DNA of 64,000 bases, taken from Gemmatimonadota bacterium. Its GTDB lineage: Bacteria > Gemmatimonadota > Gemmatimonadetes > Gemmatimonadales > Gemmatimonadaceae. Positions 8,524-16,554 of this stretch are shown here, piece after piece. How positions within the stretch are numbered: the stretch's first letter is position 1; the number at the start of each line of letters is the position of its first letter. The stretch is from the NCBI GenBank assembly GCA_016719105.1, contig JADKAQ010000019.1, positions 62,001 to 126,000 on the forward strand, given 5' to 3'. Under the pieces are notes generated by a model. The model was not told the origin of the DNA and made no database searches. It worked only from the letters and a program-made list of their open reading frames with translations. The translations under genes and the position numbers were made by a program.

Positions 8524-10539
8524 ATGCCGCTCCTCGCCCTGCTCCTGCTGGCCGTCGCGCCGCCGCTCCCCGCGCGCGACTCCACCGAGTTCATCGTCTG
8601 GAACCATGGGCGCCGCGCCGGCGAGATGCAGCTCGTCGTCACCGGCGACTCGGTCGCCGTGCGCTACCTGCACATCGACCGCCAGCGCGGCCCCAAGGTC
8701 GAGGGCTACTACCGGCTGAACGACGGACGCCCCGTATGGGGCGAGGTGCGGAGCGGCGGGGCGCAGGCGGCGGCGGCCGACATCTCCGGCAAGCCTATCG
8801 CCCTCCAGTCCCGCTTCTTCGAGCTGCGCGGCGCCGCGGTGCGGAGCTGGAGCGACGGCGACACCACGTCGACGCCGGCGCCGGCCGGTGCGTGGTTCCT
8901 CCCCCCCACCACCACCCCGTACGACGACGCCGCGCTCGCCGCCTGGCTCCTCCGGCAGCCGCAACGTTCGGCCCCCACCGTTCCCGCCGCCACCGCCCGC
9001 GTCGAGATCGCCGCCGAGACGCGCGTCACCGTCGGCGGCGCCGCGACCCGGTTGCAACTGGCGGCTATTCATGGCATCGACCTCTCGCCCAGGCTCGTCT
9101 GGCTCGACGACGCGGGGGCGCTCTTTGCCTCCAGCGCCGGTTGGTTCATCACCGTGCGCCGCGGCGCCGAGGGGATCCTGCCCACGCTGCGCGCGCTGGA
9201 GCTGCAGTGGCACGACGCGCGCGACGCCGCCCTCGCCACCCGCTTCGCCCCCAAACCGGCCGCAGCGATCGTGATCCAGAACGGCGACCTGTTCGACAGC
9301 GAGACCGGGACCATGCGCCCGCGCACGACGGTCGTCATCCAGGGTGAGCGCATCACCGCCGTTGGCCCCGCCGAATCGACCCGGGGGCCCGCCGGCGCCA
9401 CCATCATCGACGCCACCGGGCGCACCATCATCCCCGGCATGTGGGACATGCACACCCACGCCTTCCAGGGGACGAGCGATGGCCTCTTGCAGCTCGCGGC
9501 AGGCATCACCACGGTGCGCGACATGGCCGCCGACCTCGACGTCGCCACGTCACTCCGTGACCGCGCCGACCGCGGTACGCTGCTCGGGCCGCGCATGATC
9601 CTCGCCGGCTTTGTCGAGGGGCCCGGCAAGTGGGCCGGCCCCACCGGCGTCCTCGTGCGGACCGAGGACGAGGCGCGCGCCGTCGTGGCGCGCTACGACT
9701 CGCTGGGCTATAAGCAGATCAAGCTCTACAACCTCGTGCACCCCGATCTGGTCCCCGTGATTGCCGCCGAGGCACATGCGCGCGGCATGCGCTTGAGCGG
9801 GCACATTCCCCGCGGGATGAGCGTGACCGCCGCCATCCGCGTCGGCTACGACGAGGTGCAGCACGGGGCGTTCCTCTTCTCCAACTTCTTCCAGGACTCG
9901 CTGTACTTCCCGCGCATGCGCGCCTACTCGGAAGTGGCGAGCCTCGTGGCCCCCACGTTCAACGTCGATGCGCCGGAGGTCACCGCGCTCGTCAATGTGC
10001 TGCGCGATCGCGGCACCGTGTTCGACGGGACGTTCAACATCTGGCAGGATCGCCAGCGCCTCCTCCCCGACGGCACCGACCCCGTCTTCGGCCCCACCAT
10101 CGACTGGCTCCCGCCGGTGCTGCAGCGCGACCTGCGGGCCGGCGAGGGCGGATCGTCCGAGGCAATCGCCCGCGCACAATCGGCCTCGACCGCCTACCGG
10201 CGCATGCTCAAGCGCCTGTTCGATGCCGGGGTCACGCTCGTCGCCGGGACCGACAACGTCGCCGGACTCTCGTTTCACGGTGAGCTCGAGATCTACGAAC
10301 GTGCCGGCATCCCCGCGCCTAACGTCCTGCAGATTGCGACCATCACGTCGGCGCGCGTGATGAAGCAGGACAAGGACTACGGGAGCGTGGCCGTGGGCAA
10401 GGTCGCCGACCTGGCGATCGTGGCCGGGCGGCCGGCGGAACGGATCACCGACCTGCGGAAGACGGAGATGGTTGTGCGCGCGGGACGGGTGTATCGGAGC
10501 CGGGCGTTGTATGAGGGGGCGGGGGTGGTGCCGCGATAG
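8524..10539 (+). CDS. secreted amidohydrolase-family protein
   Basis: This 671-residue protein starts with a signal peptide (MPLLALLLLAVAPPLPA). An N-terminal domain of about 230 residues is not assigned to a family. A metal-dependent amidohydrolase barrel begins at IVIQNGDLFDSETGTM. Metal-site residues visible are His310/His312 in MHTH, a candidate carbamylated lysine in YKQIKLYN, His in LSGHIP, His in EVQHGAF, and Asp in AGTDN. The composite beta-sandwich closes with DYGSVAVGKVADLAIV. Homologues hydrolyse cyclic amides or dipeptides; the substrate is open. It is the only gene on its strand between the fad operon and the small membrane protein at 10598, and its promoter region contains the 11-bp repeats. 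Confidence 0.88.
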   Translation: MPLLALLLLAVAPPLPARDSTEFIVWNHGRRAGEMQLVVTGDSVAVRYLHIDRQRGPKVEGYYRLNDGRPVWGEVRSGGAQAAAADISGKPIALQSRFFELRGAAVRSWSDGDTTSTPAPAGAWFLPPTTTPYDDAALAAWLLRQPQRSAPTVPAATARVEIAAETRVTVGGAATRLQLAAIHGIDLSPRLVWLDDAGALFASSAGWFITVRRGAEGILPTLRALELQWHDARDAALATRFAPKPAAAIVIQNGDLFDSETGTMRPRTTVVIQGERITAVGPAESTRGPAGATIIDATGRTIIPGMWDMHTHAFQGTSDGLLQLAAGITTVRDMAADLDVATSLRDRADRGTLLGPRMILAGFVEGPGKWAGPTGVLVRTEDEARAVVARYDSLGYKQIKLYNLVHPDLVPVIAAEAHARGMRLSGHIPRGMSVTAAIRVGYDEVQHGAFLFSNFFQDSLYFPRMRAYSEVASLVAPTFNVDAPEVTALVNVLRDRGTVFDGTFNIWQDRQRLLPDGTDPVFGPTIDWLPPVLQRDLRAGEGGSSEAIARAQSASTAYRRMLKRLFDAGVTLVAGTDNVAGLSFHGELEIYERAGIPAPNVLQIATITSARVMKQDKDYGSVAVGKVADLAIVAGRPAERITDLRKTEMVVRAGRVYRSRALYEGAGVVPR

Positions 10540-10597
10540 GAGTCGGCACCGACCCGACCATCGCACGCTGACTCTTCAAGGTTTCCCCGCGCACACA

Positions 10598-10843
10598 ATG
10601 GACTTTCGTTTCCCCTTGCTCGTGACCCTCGCGCTCGTCGGCGGTCCACTGGTGTGGACCCTCTGGCGGCGCCGGCGCACCGGACTCCTCCTCGCACTCG
10701 GGGTCGCCGTCGCACTCTGGCTGCTCGTGGGGCCGGGCGTGCTGCTGGACGGGGGGCTCTCGTCGGCCCTGGCCGGCACCGGGCTCGTCATCGCGGTGGT
10801 GGTCGTCGTGGTGGCCGTGCGCTCGCGCGCGCGCCGCGACTAG
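10598..10843 (+). CDS. small hypothetical membrane protein
   Basis: This is an 81-residue protein starting at the ATG at 10598 (MDFRFPLLVTLALVGGPLVW). It has three predicted membrane segments (about 5-22, 30-48 and 55-75). Basic residues WRRRRT follow the first and RSRARRD follow the last. I do not recognise a family. It lies 58 bases after the amidohydrolase stop on the same strand and converges with the di-heme peroxidase gene. Its hydrophobic pattern and charge distribution favour a real gene over a chance frame. Confidence 0.55.
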   Translation: MDFRFPLLVTLALVGGPLVWTLWRRRRTGLLLALGVAVALWLLVGPGVLLDGGLSSALAGTGLVIAVVVVVVAVRSRARRD

Positions 10844-10864
10844 CCGCGCACCGTCGGTGCCCCC

Positions 10865-11998
10865 CTACTTCCAGGGATCCCCCAACGCCGGATTCCGCAG
10901 GAACGCCGAGTCCGTCAGGCTCTCCAGGAACGCGATCACGTCCCGCTTCTCCCCCGCCGTCATCGCAAAGCCGTGCACGTTGGGCGCCTTGTTCGGGTTG
11001 GCGCGCCCCACGCCCGCGTAGGGCCCCGCGGCGATCGTGCGACCGCCGGCGGCATAGTGATCGAGCACCTCGCCTAACGTGGCGATGCTCCCGTCGTGCA
11101 TGTACGGCGCCGTCACCGCGATGTTGCGCAGCGTGGGCGGGCGGAACTTGCCCACGTCGTCGGGCCGCCGCGTGACCCGATGGATCCCGGTGTTGCTCGC
11201 CGGATACGATGTCTCCCCCGGCAGGTTGTACAACCCCGTGTTGAAGAACGACGGCTCCACCGCCGGCCCCCCGTCGTAGCGCACCGCCCCGCTGAAGTTC
11301 CAGCCGCCATGGCACTGGAAGCACCCGCCCCGCTGTCCCGAGAAGAAGAACAGCTCCCCCCGCTTGGCCGATTCGGACAGGGCGTTTGGCTCGCCGCCGT
11401 AGCGATAGCGATCGTACGGCGACCGCATCGACACCATCGTGCGCTCGAACGCCGCGATCGCCTTCACCACGTTGGCAATCGTGTATCGATCGCCGGCTGG
11501 CGACGATTCGGGGAACGCGCGCGAAAAGCGCCGCTGGTACACGCTGTCGCGCTGCAGCACCGCGAGGAACCGCCCCTCCATGCCGCGCAACCCCAGCTCC
11601 ACCGGCTCCGTCCCGAACATCGGCACCAGCGCCTGCGCCTCGAGCGCCGTCGTCACGGGATCGGCCCATGTCAGCGCCGGGCTGTAGCCGATGTTCGCCA
11701 GGCTCATGCTCCCGCGCGGGTGCATCTCGCCCGTCGTCCCCACCGCGCGCGCCAGGCCGTCGGTGAAGGCCAGTTCCTGGCGATGGCAGCTCGCGCACGA
11801 CTGCGCTCCGTTCACCGACATGCGCCGATCGTAGAACAGGCGGCGCCCCAGCTCGACCTTGGCGGCGCTCATCGCGTTGTCTGCCGGCACGGGCGGTTTG
11901 GGGAATGGCGCCGGGATGTCCCACGCGAACGGCGGCGCCTGCGCCACCGCCGTCCCCACGGCCACGAGCGCGGCCATGGCCACCGCCGCGCGTCGCAT
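10865..11998 (-). CDS. di-heme cytochrome c peroxidase (MauG/CcpA family)
   Basis: This is about 377 residues from the ATG at 11998; a GTG at 12004 would add two residues. A signal peptide (MRRAAVAMAALVAVGTAVAQ) exports it to the periplasm. It carries two c-type heme motifs, CASCH (about residues 68-72) and CFQCH in the middle of the protein, as in bacterial di-heme peroxidases and MauG-like enzymes. It either reduces hydrogen peroxide or oxidises a partner protein. Other family segments seen are GRRLFYDRRMS near heme 1 and FRPPTLRNIAVTAPYMHDGS near the C-terminal domain. The upstream gene's stop overlaps its start region, so it is translationally coupled to the small molybdopterin-fold protein. 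That pairing suggests a shared periplasmic redox role. Confidence 0.9.
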   Translation of the reverse strand: MRRAAVAMAALVAVGTAVAQAPPFAWDIPAPFPKPPVPADNAMSAAKVELGRRLFYDRRMSVNGAQSCASCHRQELAFTDGLARAVGTTGEMHPRGSMSLANIGYSPALTWADPVTTALEAQALVPMFGTEPVELGLRGMEGRFLAVLQRDSVYQRRFSRAFPESSPAGDRYTIANVVKAIAAFERTMVSMRSPYDRYRYGGEPNALSESAKRGELFFFSGQRGGCFQCHGGWNFSGAVRYDGGPAVEPSFFNTGLYNLPGETSYPASNTGIHRVTRRPDDVGKFRPPTLRNIAVTAPYMHDGSIATLGEVLDHYAAGGRTIAAGPYAGVGRANPNKAPNVHGFAMTAGEKRDVIAFLESLTDSAFLRNPALGDPWK

Positions 11999-12000
11999 CG

Positions 12001-12513
12001 TCACCGCTTCGTCTGCACCACCGTCACCGACGCCAGCATGCGAATCGACCGTGCCCCCCGCTTGTCGCCGGGCACGACCAGCCGGAATGCCCCCATCTCC
12101 CCAAACAGCGGCTTGCCGTCGGCCGCATCGGCCACGAGGTACTGGCCGTCGGTGATCTCGGGATCCAGTTCACCTAACGAGAAGAGCACCTGGTAACCGT
12201 CGCTCGCCGCGGCCAGCACGTACATCGACAGCGACCCCCCGCGGAGCCCGTTGCCAATCGGAAGCCCGGCCTTGCGCAGCACCTCCGCCAGCCACACCCC
12301 TTCGTACTTCGTGGCGATCCCGTTGTTCGTCGTGGTGACCGAGGCGCGTGGCATGGCGGCCAGGTCGGTTGCCGTCAGTGTCAACGGTTTCGGAACCGCC
12401 CCGCTCACCGCGATCGACGGCGCCCCCTGCTGCGCCGCGACCGGTGCAGCCGTCACCGCGAGCGACACCACCATCGACGCCGCCAGCATCCGGAGTCTCG
12501 TCCCGTAGCTCAT
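12001..12513 (-). CDS. exported molybdopterin-binding-fold protein without cofactor cysteine
   Basis: This is 170 residues from the ATG at 12513 (MSYGTRLRMLAAS), with a signal peptide ending near VAAQQ. The remainder matches the sulfite-oxidase-type molybdopterin-binding fold in its small form: ISVSG-like start IAVSGAVPKPLTLTATDLAAM, then YEGVWLAEVLRKAGLP, ASDGYQVLFSLGELDPEI and FRLVVPGDKRGARSIR. The protein contains no cysteine, so the thiolate that ligates molybdenum in sulfite oxidases is absent. It may bind no cofactor, or use another ligand. It is coupled to the di-heme peroxidase downstream (stop 12001-12003 next to the peroxidase start), which supports a joint periplasmic electron-transfer or folding role. 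Confidence 0.75.
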   Translation of the reverse strand: MSYGTRLRMLAASMVVSLAVTAAPVAAQQGAPSIAVSGAVPKPLTLTATDLAAMPRASVTTTNNGIATKYEGVWLAEVLRKAGLPIGNGLRGGSLSMYVLAAASDGYQVLFSLGELDPEITDGQYLVADAADGKPLFGEMGAFRLVVPGDKRGARSIRMLASVTVVQTKR

Positions 12514-12532
12514 GTAGGTGTCCCGGTTGAAC

Positions 12533-12751
12533 TCAGTGCCCAAGCCGCACCCCCACCTGCACCGGATACCGGTCTCCCGCCTTCGGCAGTGCGCTGGCCG
12601 TCTCGTTCACGGGGTAACGATAGCGCTGGGTCGCGGCGTCGAAACCCACCCCGCCACTCAGACGAGACTCACGGTACGGATCGACTTCGAGGGGAGCCGG
12701 AGGCTGGGGCCGGGGACGATCGCATTGCTCGAGGCCATCAGCGCCACCGGC
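12533..12751 (-). pseudogene. possible C-terminal remnant of an outer-membrane receptor
   Basis: Between the molybdopterin-fold gene and the plus-strand oxidoreductase, the minus strand holds an open stretch of 72 codons ending at the stop at 12533-12535. It has no plausible start and is closed upstream by a stop at 12752. It reads DPYRESRLSGGVGFDAAT, then QRYRYPVNETASAL and PVQVGVRLGH at the end. That resembles the last strands of TonB-dependent receptors or related porins of this kind of bacterium, but it lacks the usual terminal aromatic residue. The assignment is weak. The remaining gap (12752-13085) shows no gene I can support. Confidence 0.35.
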
Positions 12752-13085
12752 TCAACGCCGGAGCAGCACCTGCGAGCCGGAGGTTAGGCAGCCGGCGACG
12801 GCAAGGTGCGCCGCGACGGCCGGCGATATGTGCGATGGGACATTACGCCTCGCCAGAAGGCCCGGTCCACTTGCCGCCTAGCTCCCCTCCTTTCCCTCCT
12901 TCCGCAGCCGCCGCGCCCGTGCCGCCACCAGCGCGTGCCGCCACCAGCGCGTGCCGCACGGGAATCGTCCACGTGTCGGCGAGTAGCGGCAGCGCAGCAA
13001 GACCCCCGAGATTTCTTCCAGTCCGGGCGCCGCCACCCACCATTCGCCGCAGCGCCCGTCATACCTCGACTTCCACCGGGACACG

Positions 13086-13763
13086 ATGCGCATCGCAGTC
13101 ATCGGCAGCGGCAACGTCGGCGGCACCCTCGGCCGCCGCTGGGCAACGCTCGGGCACGACGTCGTCTTCGGCGTGCGTGACCCCAAACGCGGCGCTGCCG
13201 CCGTGAAGGGGGGCGCCGGCGAGGGCGCCCTTCCCGATCGTGCCCGCGTCGCCACCCCCGCACAGGCCGTGCGCGGCGACGACGGGTGGCGCGCCGACGT
13301 CGTCCTCGTCGCCACCCCTTGGCCGGCCGTCGCCTCCGCGCTCTCCGAGCTCGGCCCTGGCGCGCTCGACGGCGTCGTCCTCCTCGACGCCACCAACCCG
13401 TTAGGTCCCGGCCTCCGCCTGGAGTCGGGACCCGACGGCGCCTCGGGCGCCGAGCAGGTGCAAGCGCTCGCGCCGACGGCACGGGTGGTGAAGGCCTTCA
13501 ACACCACCGGCTTCGACAACATGCGCGACCCGGTGTACGAAGGGCGCGCCTCGGTCATGTTCTACGCCGGCGACGACGCAGCGGCCAGGCAGGTCGCCCA
13601 CCAGCTGGCGACCGACCTCGGCTTCGACGCCGTCGATGCGGGTCCCCTCGCGCGCGCGCGCGAGCTCGAGCACCTGGCGGTGCTCTGGATCTCGCTCGCC
13701 ATGGGTGTCGGTGGGACGCCGAGCCATGGGCGGAGCATCGCGTTCCGGTTGATGCGGCGATAG
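13086..13763 (+). CDS. NADPH-dependent F420 reductase-family dinucleotide-binding protein
   Basis: This is a 225-residue Rossmann protein starting MRIAVIGSGNVGGTLGRRW. It matches the family of F420H2:NADP oxidoreductase and related NAD(P)-binding oxidoreductases. Further family features are VVFGVRDPKRG after beta-2, DVVLVATPWPAVASAL, VVLLDATNPLG, and KAFNTTGFDNM. The C-terminal helices contain LGFDAVDAGPLARARELEHL. The biological substrate is uncertain; many bacterial members are not F420 enzymes. It appears monocistronic, flanked by gene remnants on both sides. The first 40 bases upstream contain no strong Shine-Dalgarno. Confidence 0.82.
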   Translation: MRIAVIGSGNVGGTLGRRWATLGHDVVFGVRDPKRGAAAVKGGAGEGALPDRARVATPAQAVRGDDGWRADVVLVATPWPAVASALSELGPGALDGVVLLDATNPLGPGLRLESGPDGASGAEQVQALAPTARVVKAFNTTGFDNMRDPVYEGRASVMFYAGDDAAARQVAHQLATDLGFDAVDAGPLARARELEHLAVLWISLAMGVGGTPSHGRSIAFRLMRR

Positions 13764-13890
13764 TCGGAGCAGGGTGCCGGGACGACACGCTGCGATCCTG
13801 CCGCTTCTCTCTAGTCTCCCCCGCTTCCGTTCCGTAGCTTCGCCGCAGCACTGACTTGCGGGGTGCGCGTGGAGCGGGAACGGCGATCGT

Positions 13891-14010
13891 CGTCAGATCA
13901 CCCTCGCTGCGCAGCTCCAGCATCCGCACATCGTAGCGGTCTTCGATTCCGTCGAGGCCGCCGACGACGACCTGTGGTTCACGATGCCGTACATCCCTTG
14001 GGTGCCATGA
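13891..14010 (+). pseudogene. Ser/Thr protein kinase fragment
   Basis: The plus strand reads RQITLAAQLQHPHIVAVF, then DSVEAADDDLWFTMPYIP before a TGA at 14008. This is the alpha-C helix to beta-5 hinge region of PknB-type kinases (EI..AAQLQHPHIV.VFDSG.ADG.LWFTMPY). Just upstream, a different frame (from 13863) reads VRVERER, compatible with the preceding residues after a frameshift. The ATP-binding loop and the catalytic domain are absent, so this is a decayed piece rather than a gene. The rest of 13764-14285 holds no gene I can support. Confidence 0.6.
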
Positions 14011-14285
14011 TGCGCACACGGGTGGCGCTCAGCGCGTTGGGTGAGGGCCGGGAACTGCAGTGTCGTTCGCGAGAAGAGCGTATTCGGCTACGCCGTTGGC
14101 CAGGGTGAAGATGAGGGGGGGCCGTTGCGGCGCGTCACCTGGCAGTCTGGAGGACACGTACACACCACCGGCGACCGTCAAGGCCATACGCGATCAGCGC
14201 GCCGTCGTGCTGCAACAGAGCAGCGATGCATGGAAAGCGTCGGCTCCGGGATGGTCACCGCCCCCAGCCCTGTCCCAAGCTCCGC

Positions 14286-15050
14286 CTAGATCTCCTTCCC
14301 CCGAAACACCACCACCGCCGCCACCGCGAATCCGACCATCCCCACCATCGCCGTCCCCACCGGCCAGCCCCACCACAGGTCTCCCCCGCGCAGCGCGTTC
14401 GCAATCGCCGCCGAGAGCCCGACAAACGAGTACCGCTCGGCCGCCGGCCACATCGACAACAGCAGCAGCACCATCACGAACGCCAGCCCGGCCCCCGCCG
14501 CGCCGCCGCGCGAACGGAAGCTCGCCGAGAAGAAGACCATCGCGCTCACGACGAGCCCCGCGTGTACGAGCCAGATCGCGACCGCGGTGAAGAGCGGCGC
14601 CGCAGGCACCGGTGGAAAGAGCGCGCGGGTCACGAGCAGCGTCACCACCGTCGTCAGCATCGTGGCCGCCAGCAGCAAGGCCAGCTCGGCCACCAGCTTC
14701 GACAGGATGAACGCGGCGCGCGACACGGGCTTCGTGAGGACCATGATCGCCGTCCCCGAGGCGCGCTCGCCGGAGACCAGCCCGCCGCCGCCGATGATCA
14801 GCGCCAGCAGCACCATCTGCATGAGCCCCTTCACGAACTGTGCGTAGGCGTCGACGGCCGTGGGATCGGGAACGGTGATGACGACGCCCGGCTGCTGCGC
14901 CGCCATCGACGCCAGCAGGCGCGGCGTGAGCAACGCCATAATCGGCCCGGTGACGGCAAAGAAGGCGAGGATCCCGGGAACGACCCAGAGCCGCCACGTG
15001 CGCCGGATCTCGAGGAACTCCTTGGCGAGCAGGGGAATGAAACCGCTCAT
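14286..15050 (-). CDS. ABC-2 type transporter permease
   Basis: This 254-residue protein starts at the ATG at 15050 (MSGFIPLLAKEFLEIRRTWR). It has six hydrophobic segments with the ABC-2 pattern: an amphipathic KEFLEIRRTWRLW start, VPGILAFFAVTGPIMAL, a periplasmic loop, MQMVLLALIIGGGGLVSGERASGTAIMVLTKPV, and three further helices. The GERASGT..MVLTKPVSR stretch is typical of the coupling helix region. It forms a transporter with the ATPase encoded 25 bases upstream. Substrate and direction are not evident; such pairs usually export lipids, drugs or polysaccharides, or act in gliding or copper handling. The most C-terminal helix ends at VVFRGKEI. Confidence 0.85.
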   Translation of the reverse strand: MSGFIPLLAKEFLEIRRTWRLWVVPGILAFFAVTGPIMALLTPRLLASMAAQQPGVVITVPDPTAVDAYAQFVKGLMQMVLLALIIGGGGLVSGERASGTAIMVLTKPVSRAAFILSKLVAELALLLAATMLTTVVTLLVTRALFPPVPAAPLFTAVAIWLVHAGLVVSAMVFFSASFRSRGGAAGAGLAFVMVLLLLSMWPAAERYSFVGLSAAIANALRGGDLWWGWPVGTAMVGMVGFAVAAVVVFRGKEI

Positions 15051-15075
15051 GAATCCGTCCGCGGCTGCTCGCAGG

Positions 15076-16035
15076 TCATGCGCGCTCCCCTCCCACCAGC
15101 TGCACGAAGACGTCCTCGAGGCTGACCTCCTCATTCGCCAGCCGCAACAGCCCGAGCTCGGCATCGGCCACGGCGCGCGGCAGGACATGCGCCGCGCGCT
15201 GGGCATCGGAGACCGTCAGGCGCAATGTGGCGTCCTCGATGTCGCAGGCGACGAGCCACGGCGCTCCCTCCAGCCGCTCGGCGAGCACACGTGCGTCACC
15301 GTCGACCGTCACCGCCAGGCGGTGCACCCCCGCCCGTTCCTTGAGGGCGGCGACGCTGGAGTTGGCCACTACGCGCCCGTGGTCCAGGATGGCCACCGTG
15401 TCGCACACCCGCTCGACGTCGGCCAGGATGTGGGTGGAGAAGAACACGGTGGCTCGGCCGCGCAGCGAGGCGACGGTTTCCAGCACCTCACGCCGCCCGA
15501 TCGGGTCGAGGGCGCTGGTGGGTTCGTCGAGGATGAGCAGGCGCGGGGCATTGATGAGCGCCTGCGCGATTCCCAGCCGCTGCTTCATCCCGCGCGAGTA
15601 CCCGCCGATGCGCGTGGCCACGTTCGTTAGGCCGGCGAGGTCGAGCAGGTCGTCCACGCGCTGGCGCAACGCCGAGCCCCCGAGCCCGAACAGGCGCCCG
15701 GTGAAGCCCAGAAACTCGACCGCCGTCATCCAGTCGTAGAAGCCCGGCACGTCGGGGAGGAAGCCGATCTCGCGCGCGATCGCCGCCCGATCGTGTGCCA
15801 GGTCGCGCCCGACGACGCGCACCGTCCCAGCCGTGGCGTGCGCCAGCCCGGTGACGATACGGATGGTCGTCGTCTTCCCGGCACCGTTAGGCCCGAGGAA
15901 GCCGAAGATCGAGCCGTTCGGGACCCGCAGCGAGATCCCATCCAGCGCCACGGCGGTGCCGAACTCCTTGCGGAGCGACCGGATGTCGAGCGCGGCTGCG
16001 GTCGACGCCTCCGCGGGACCCGACTCGTCAGGCAT
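15076..16035 (-). CDS. ABC-2 type transporter ATP-binding protein
   Basis: This 319-residue ATPase starts at the ATG at 16035 (MPDESGPAEAST). Walker A is GPNGAGKT (about 48-55). The signature motif appears as YSRGMKQRLGIAQAL, Walker B as LLILDEPTSALD, and the switch histidine in FFSTHILADVER. A C-terminal extension of about 90 residues, usual in CcmA/DrrA-like exporters, follows. The start overlaps the stop of the upstream PLDc_N gene (ATG at 16035-16033, TGA ending at 16028), so the two are translationally coupled. It powers the permease encoded just downstream. Confidence 0.92.
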   Translation of the reverse strand: MPDESGPAEASTAAALDIRSLRKEFGTAVALDGISLRVPNGSIFGFLGPNGAGKTTTIRIVTGLAHATAGTVRVVGRDLAHDRAAIAREIGFLPDVPGFYDWMTAVEFLGFTGRLFGLGGSALRQRVDDLLDLAGLTNVATRIGGYSRGMKQRLGIAQALINAPRLLILDEPTSALDPIGRREVLETVASLRGRATVFFSTHILADVERVCDTVAILDHGRVVANSSVAALKERAGVHRLAVTVDGDARVLAERLEGAPWLVACDIEDATLRLTVSDAQRAAHVLPRAVADAELGLLRLANEEVSLEDVFVQLVGGERA

Positions 16036-16342
16036 CGCGGTCGCCGTACAGGCGGTCCACCGCGGCGCGGCGTTTCCCGCTGCGATCGCCGCCGGGGAGA
16101 TCCTCGAACGTCGCCGGCAGCGGCGCGCTTCGGCCAACGACGAGATAGACGATTGCCCCGAGCAGGTTGCCGAAGAGGATGACGACCGCCCAGACCCACT
16201 TGCGTCCGCCCGGCACTACCTCGCGACGGGAGAGGTCGAGCAACCCCCAGACCTGCAGCGAGAGCTGCACGAGCACGAGGGCGCCGAGGGCGATCAGCAA
16301 TCCGGTGGGGAGGTCGCGGAGCTTTTCCATGGGCATATGCAT
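16028..16342 (-). CDS. PLDc_N domain small membrane protein
   Basis: This is about 104 residues if started at the ATG at 16342; ATGs at 16336 and 16330 (MEKLRDLPTGLL) are nearly as good and no Shine-Dalgarno decides. It contains the two-helix PLDc_N domain found at the N-terminus of cardiolipin synthases: LIALGALVLVQLSLQVWGLLDL, a basic turn RREVVPGGRKWVW, and AVVILFGNLLGAIVYLVVGR. A charged tail follows. Standalone copies often precede ABC-2 exporters and may act as accessory membrane subunits. Here the gene overlaps the ATPase start by eight bases, so the three genes (16342 to 14286) form one operon. Confidence 0.8.
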   Translation of the reverse strand: MHMPMEKLRDLPTGLLIALGALVLVQLSLQVWGLLDLSRREVVPGGRKWVWAVVILFGNLLGAIVYLVVGRSAPLPATFEDLPGGDRSGKRRAAVDRLYGDRDA

Positions 16343-16554
16343 AGCAGTCGTGCTCGCCGGGGGGAACATCCCCCGCACTCGCCGACGCTCTCCACGGTAG
16401 GCCACCGCGGCAGGACACTGCAACCGCCCCCGTATTGCCGCCGCGCGACGTTTCACTCGCCGCACCGCGCCCCTAACATGCGTACAGCACGGACGACGAA
16501 CCGCTCGTGACCGTCGCGCCAGCCCGACGCACCTCCCGCGTTGCTTCCCACCAG

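Noticed and set aside
13086..13763. Evidence for coenzyme F420 metabolism
   Set aside because: The family name alone is not proof; no F420 biosynthesis gene is in the window.
16028..16342. Truncated cardiolipin synthase
   Set aside because: Standalone PLDc_N proteins are common and the gene is tightly coupled to an ABC exporter, so it looks like a complete small protein.
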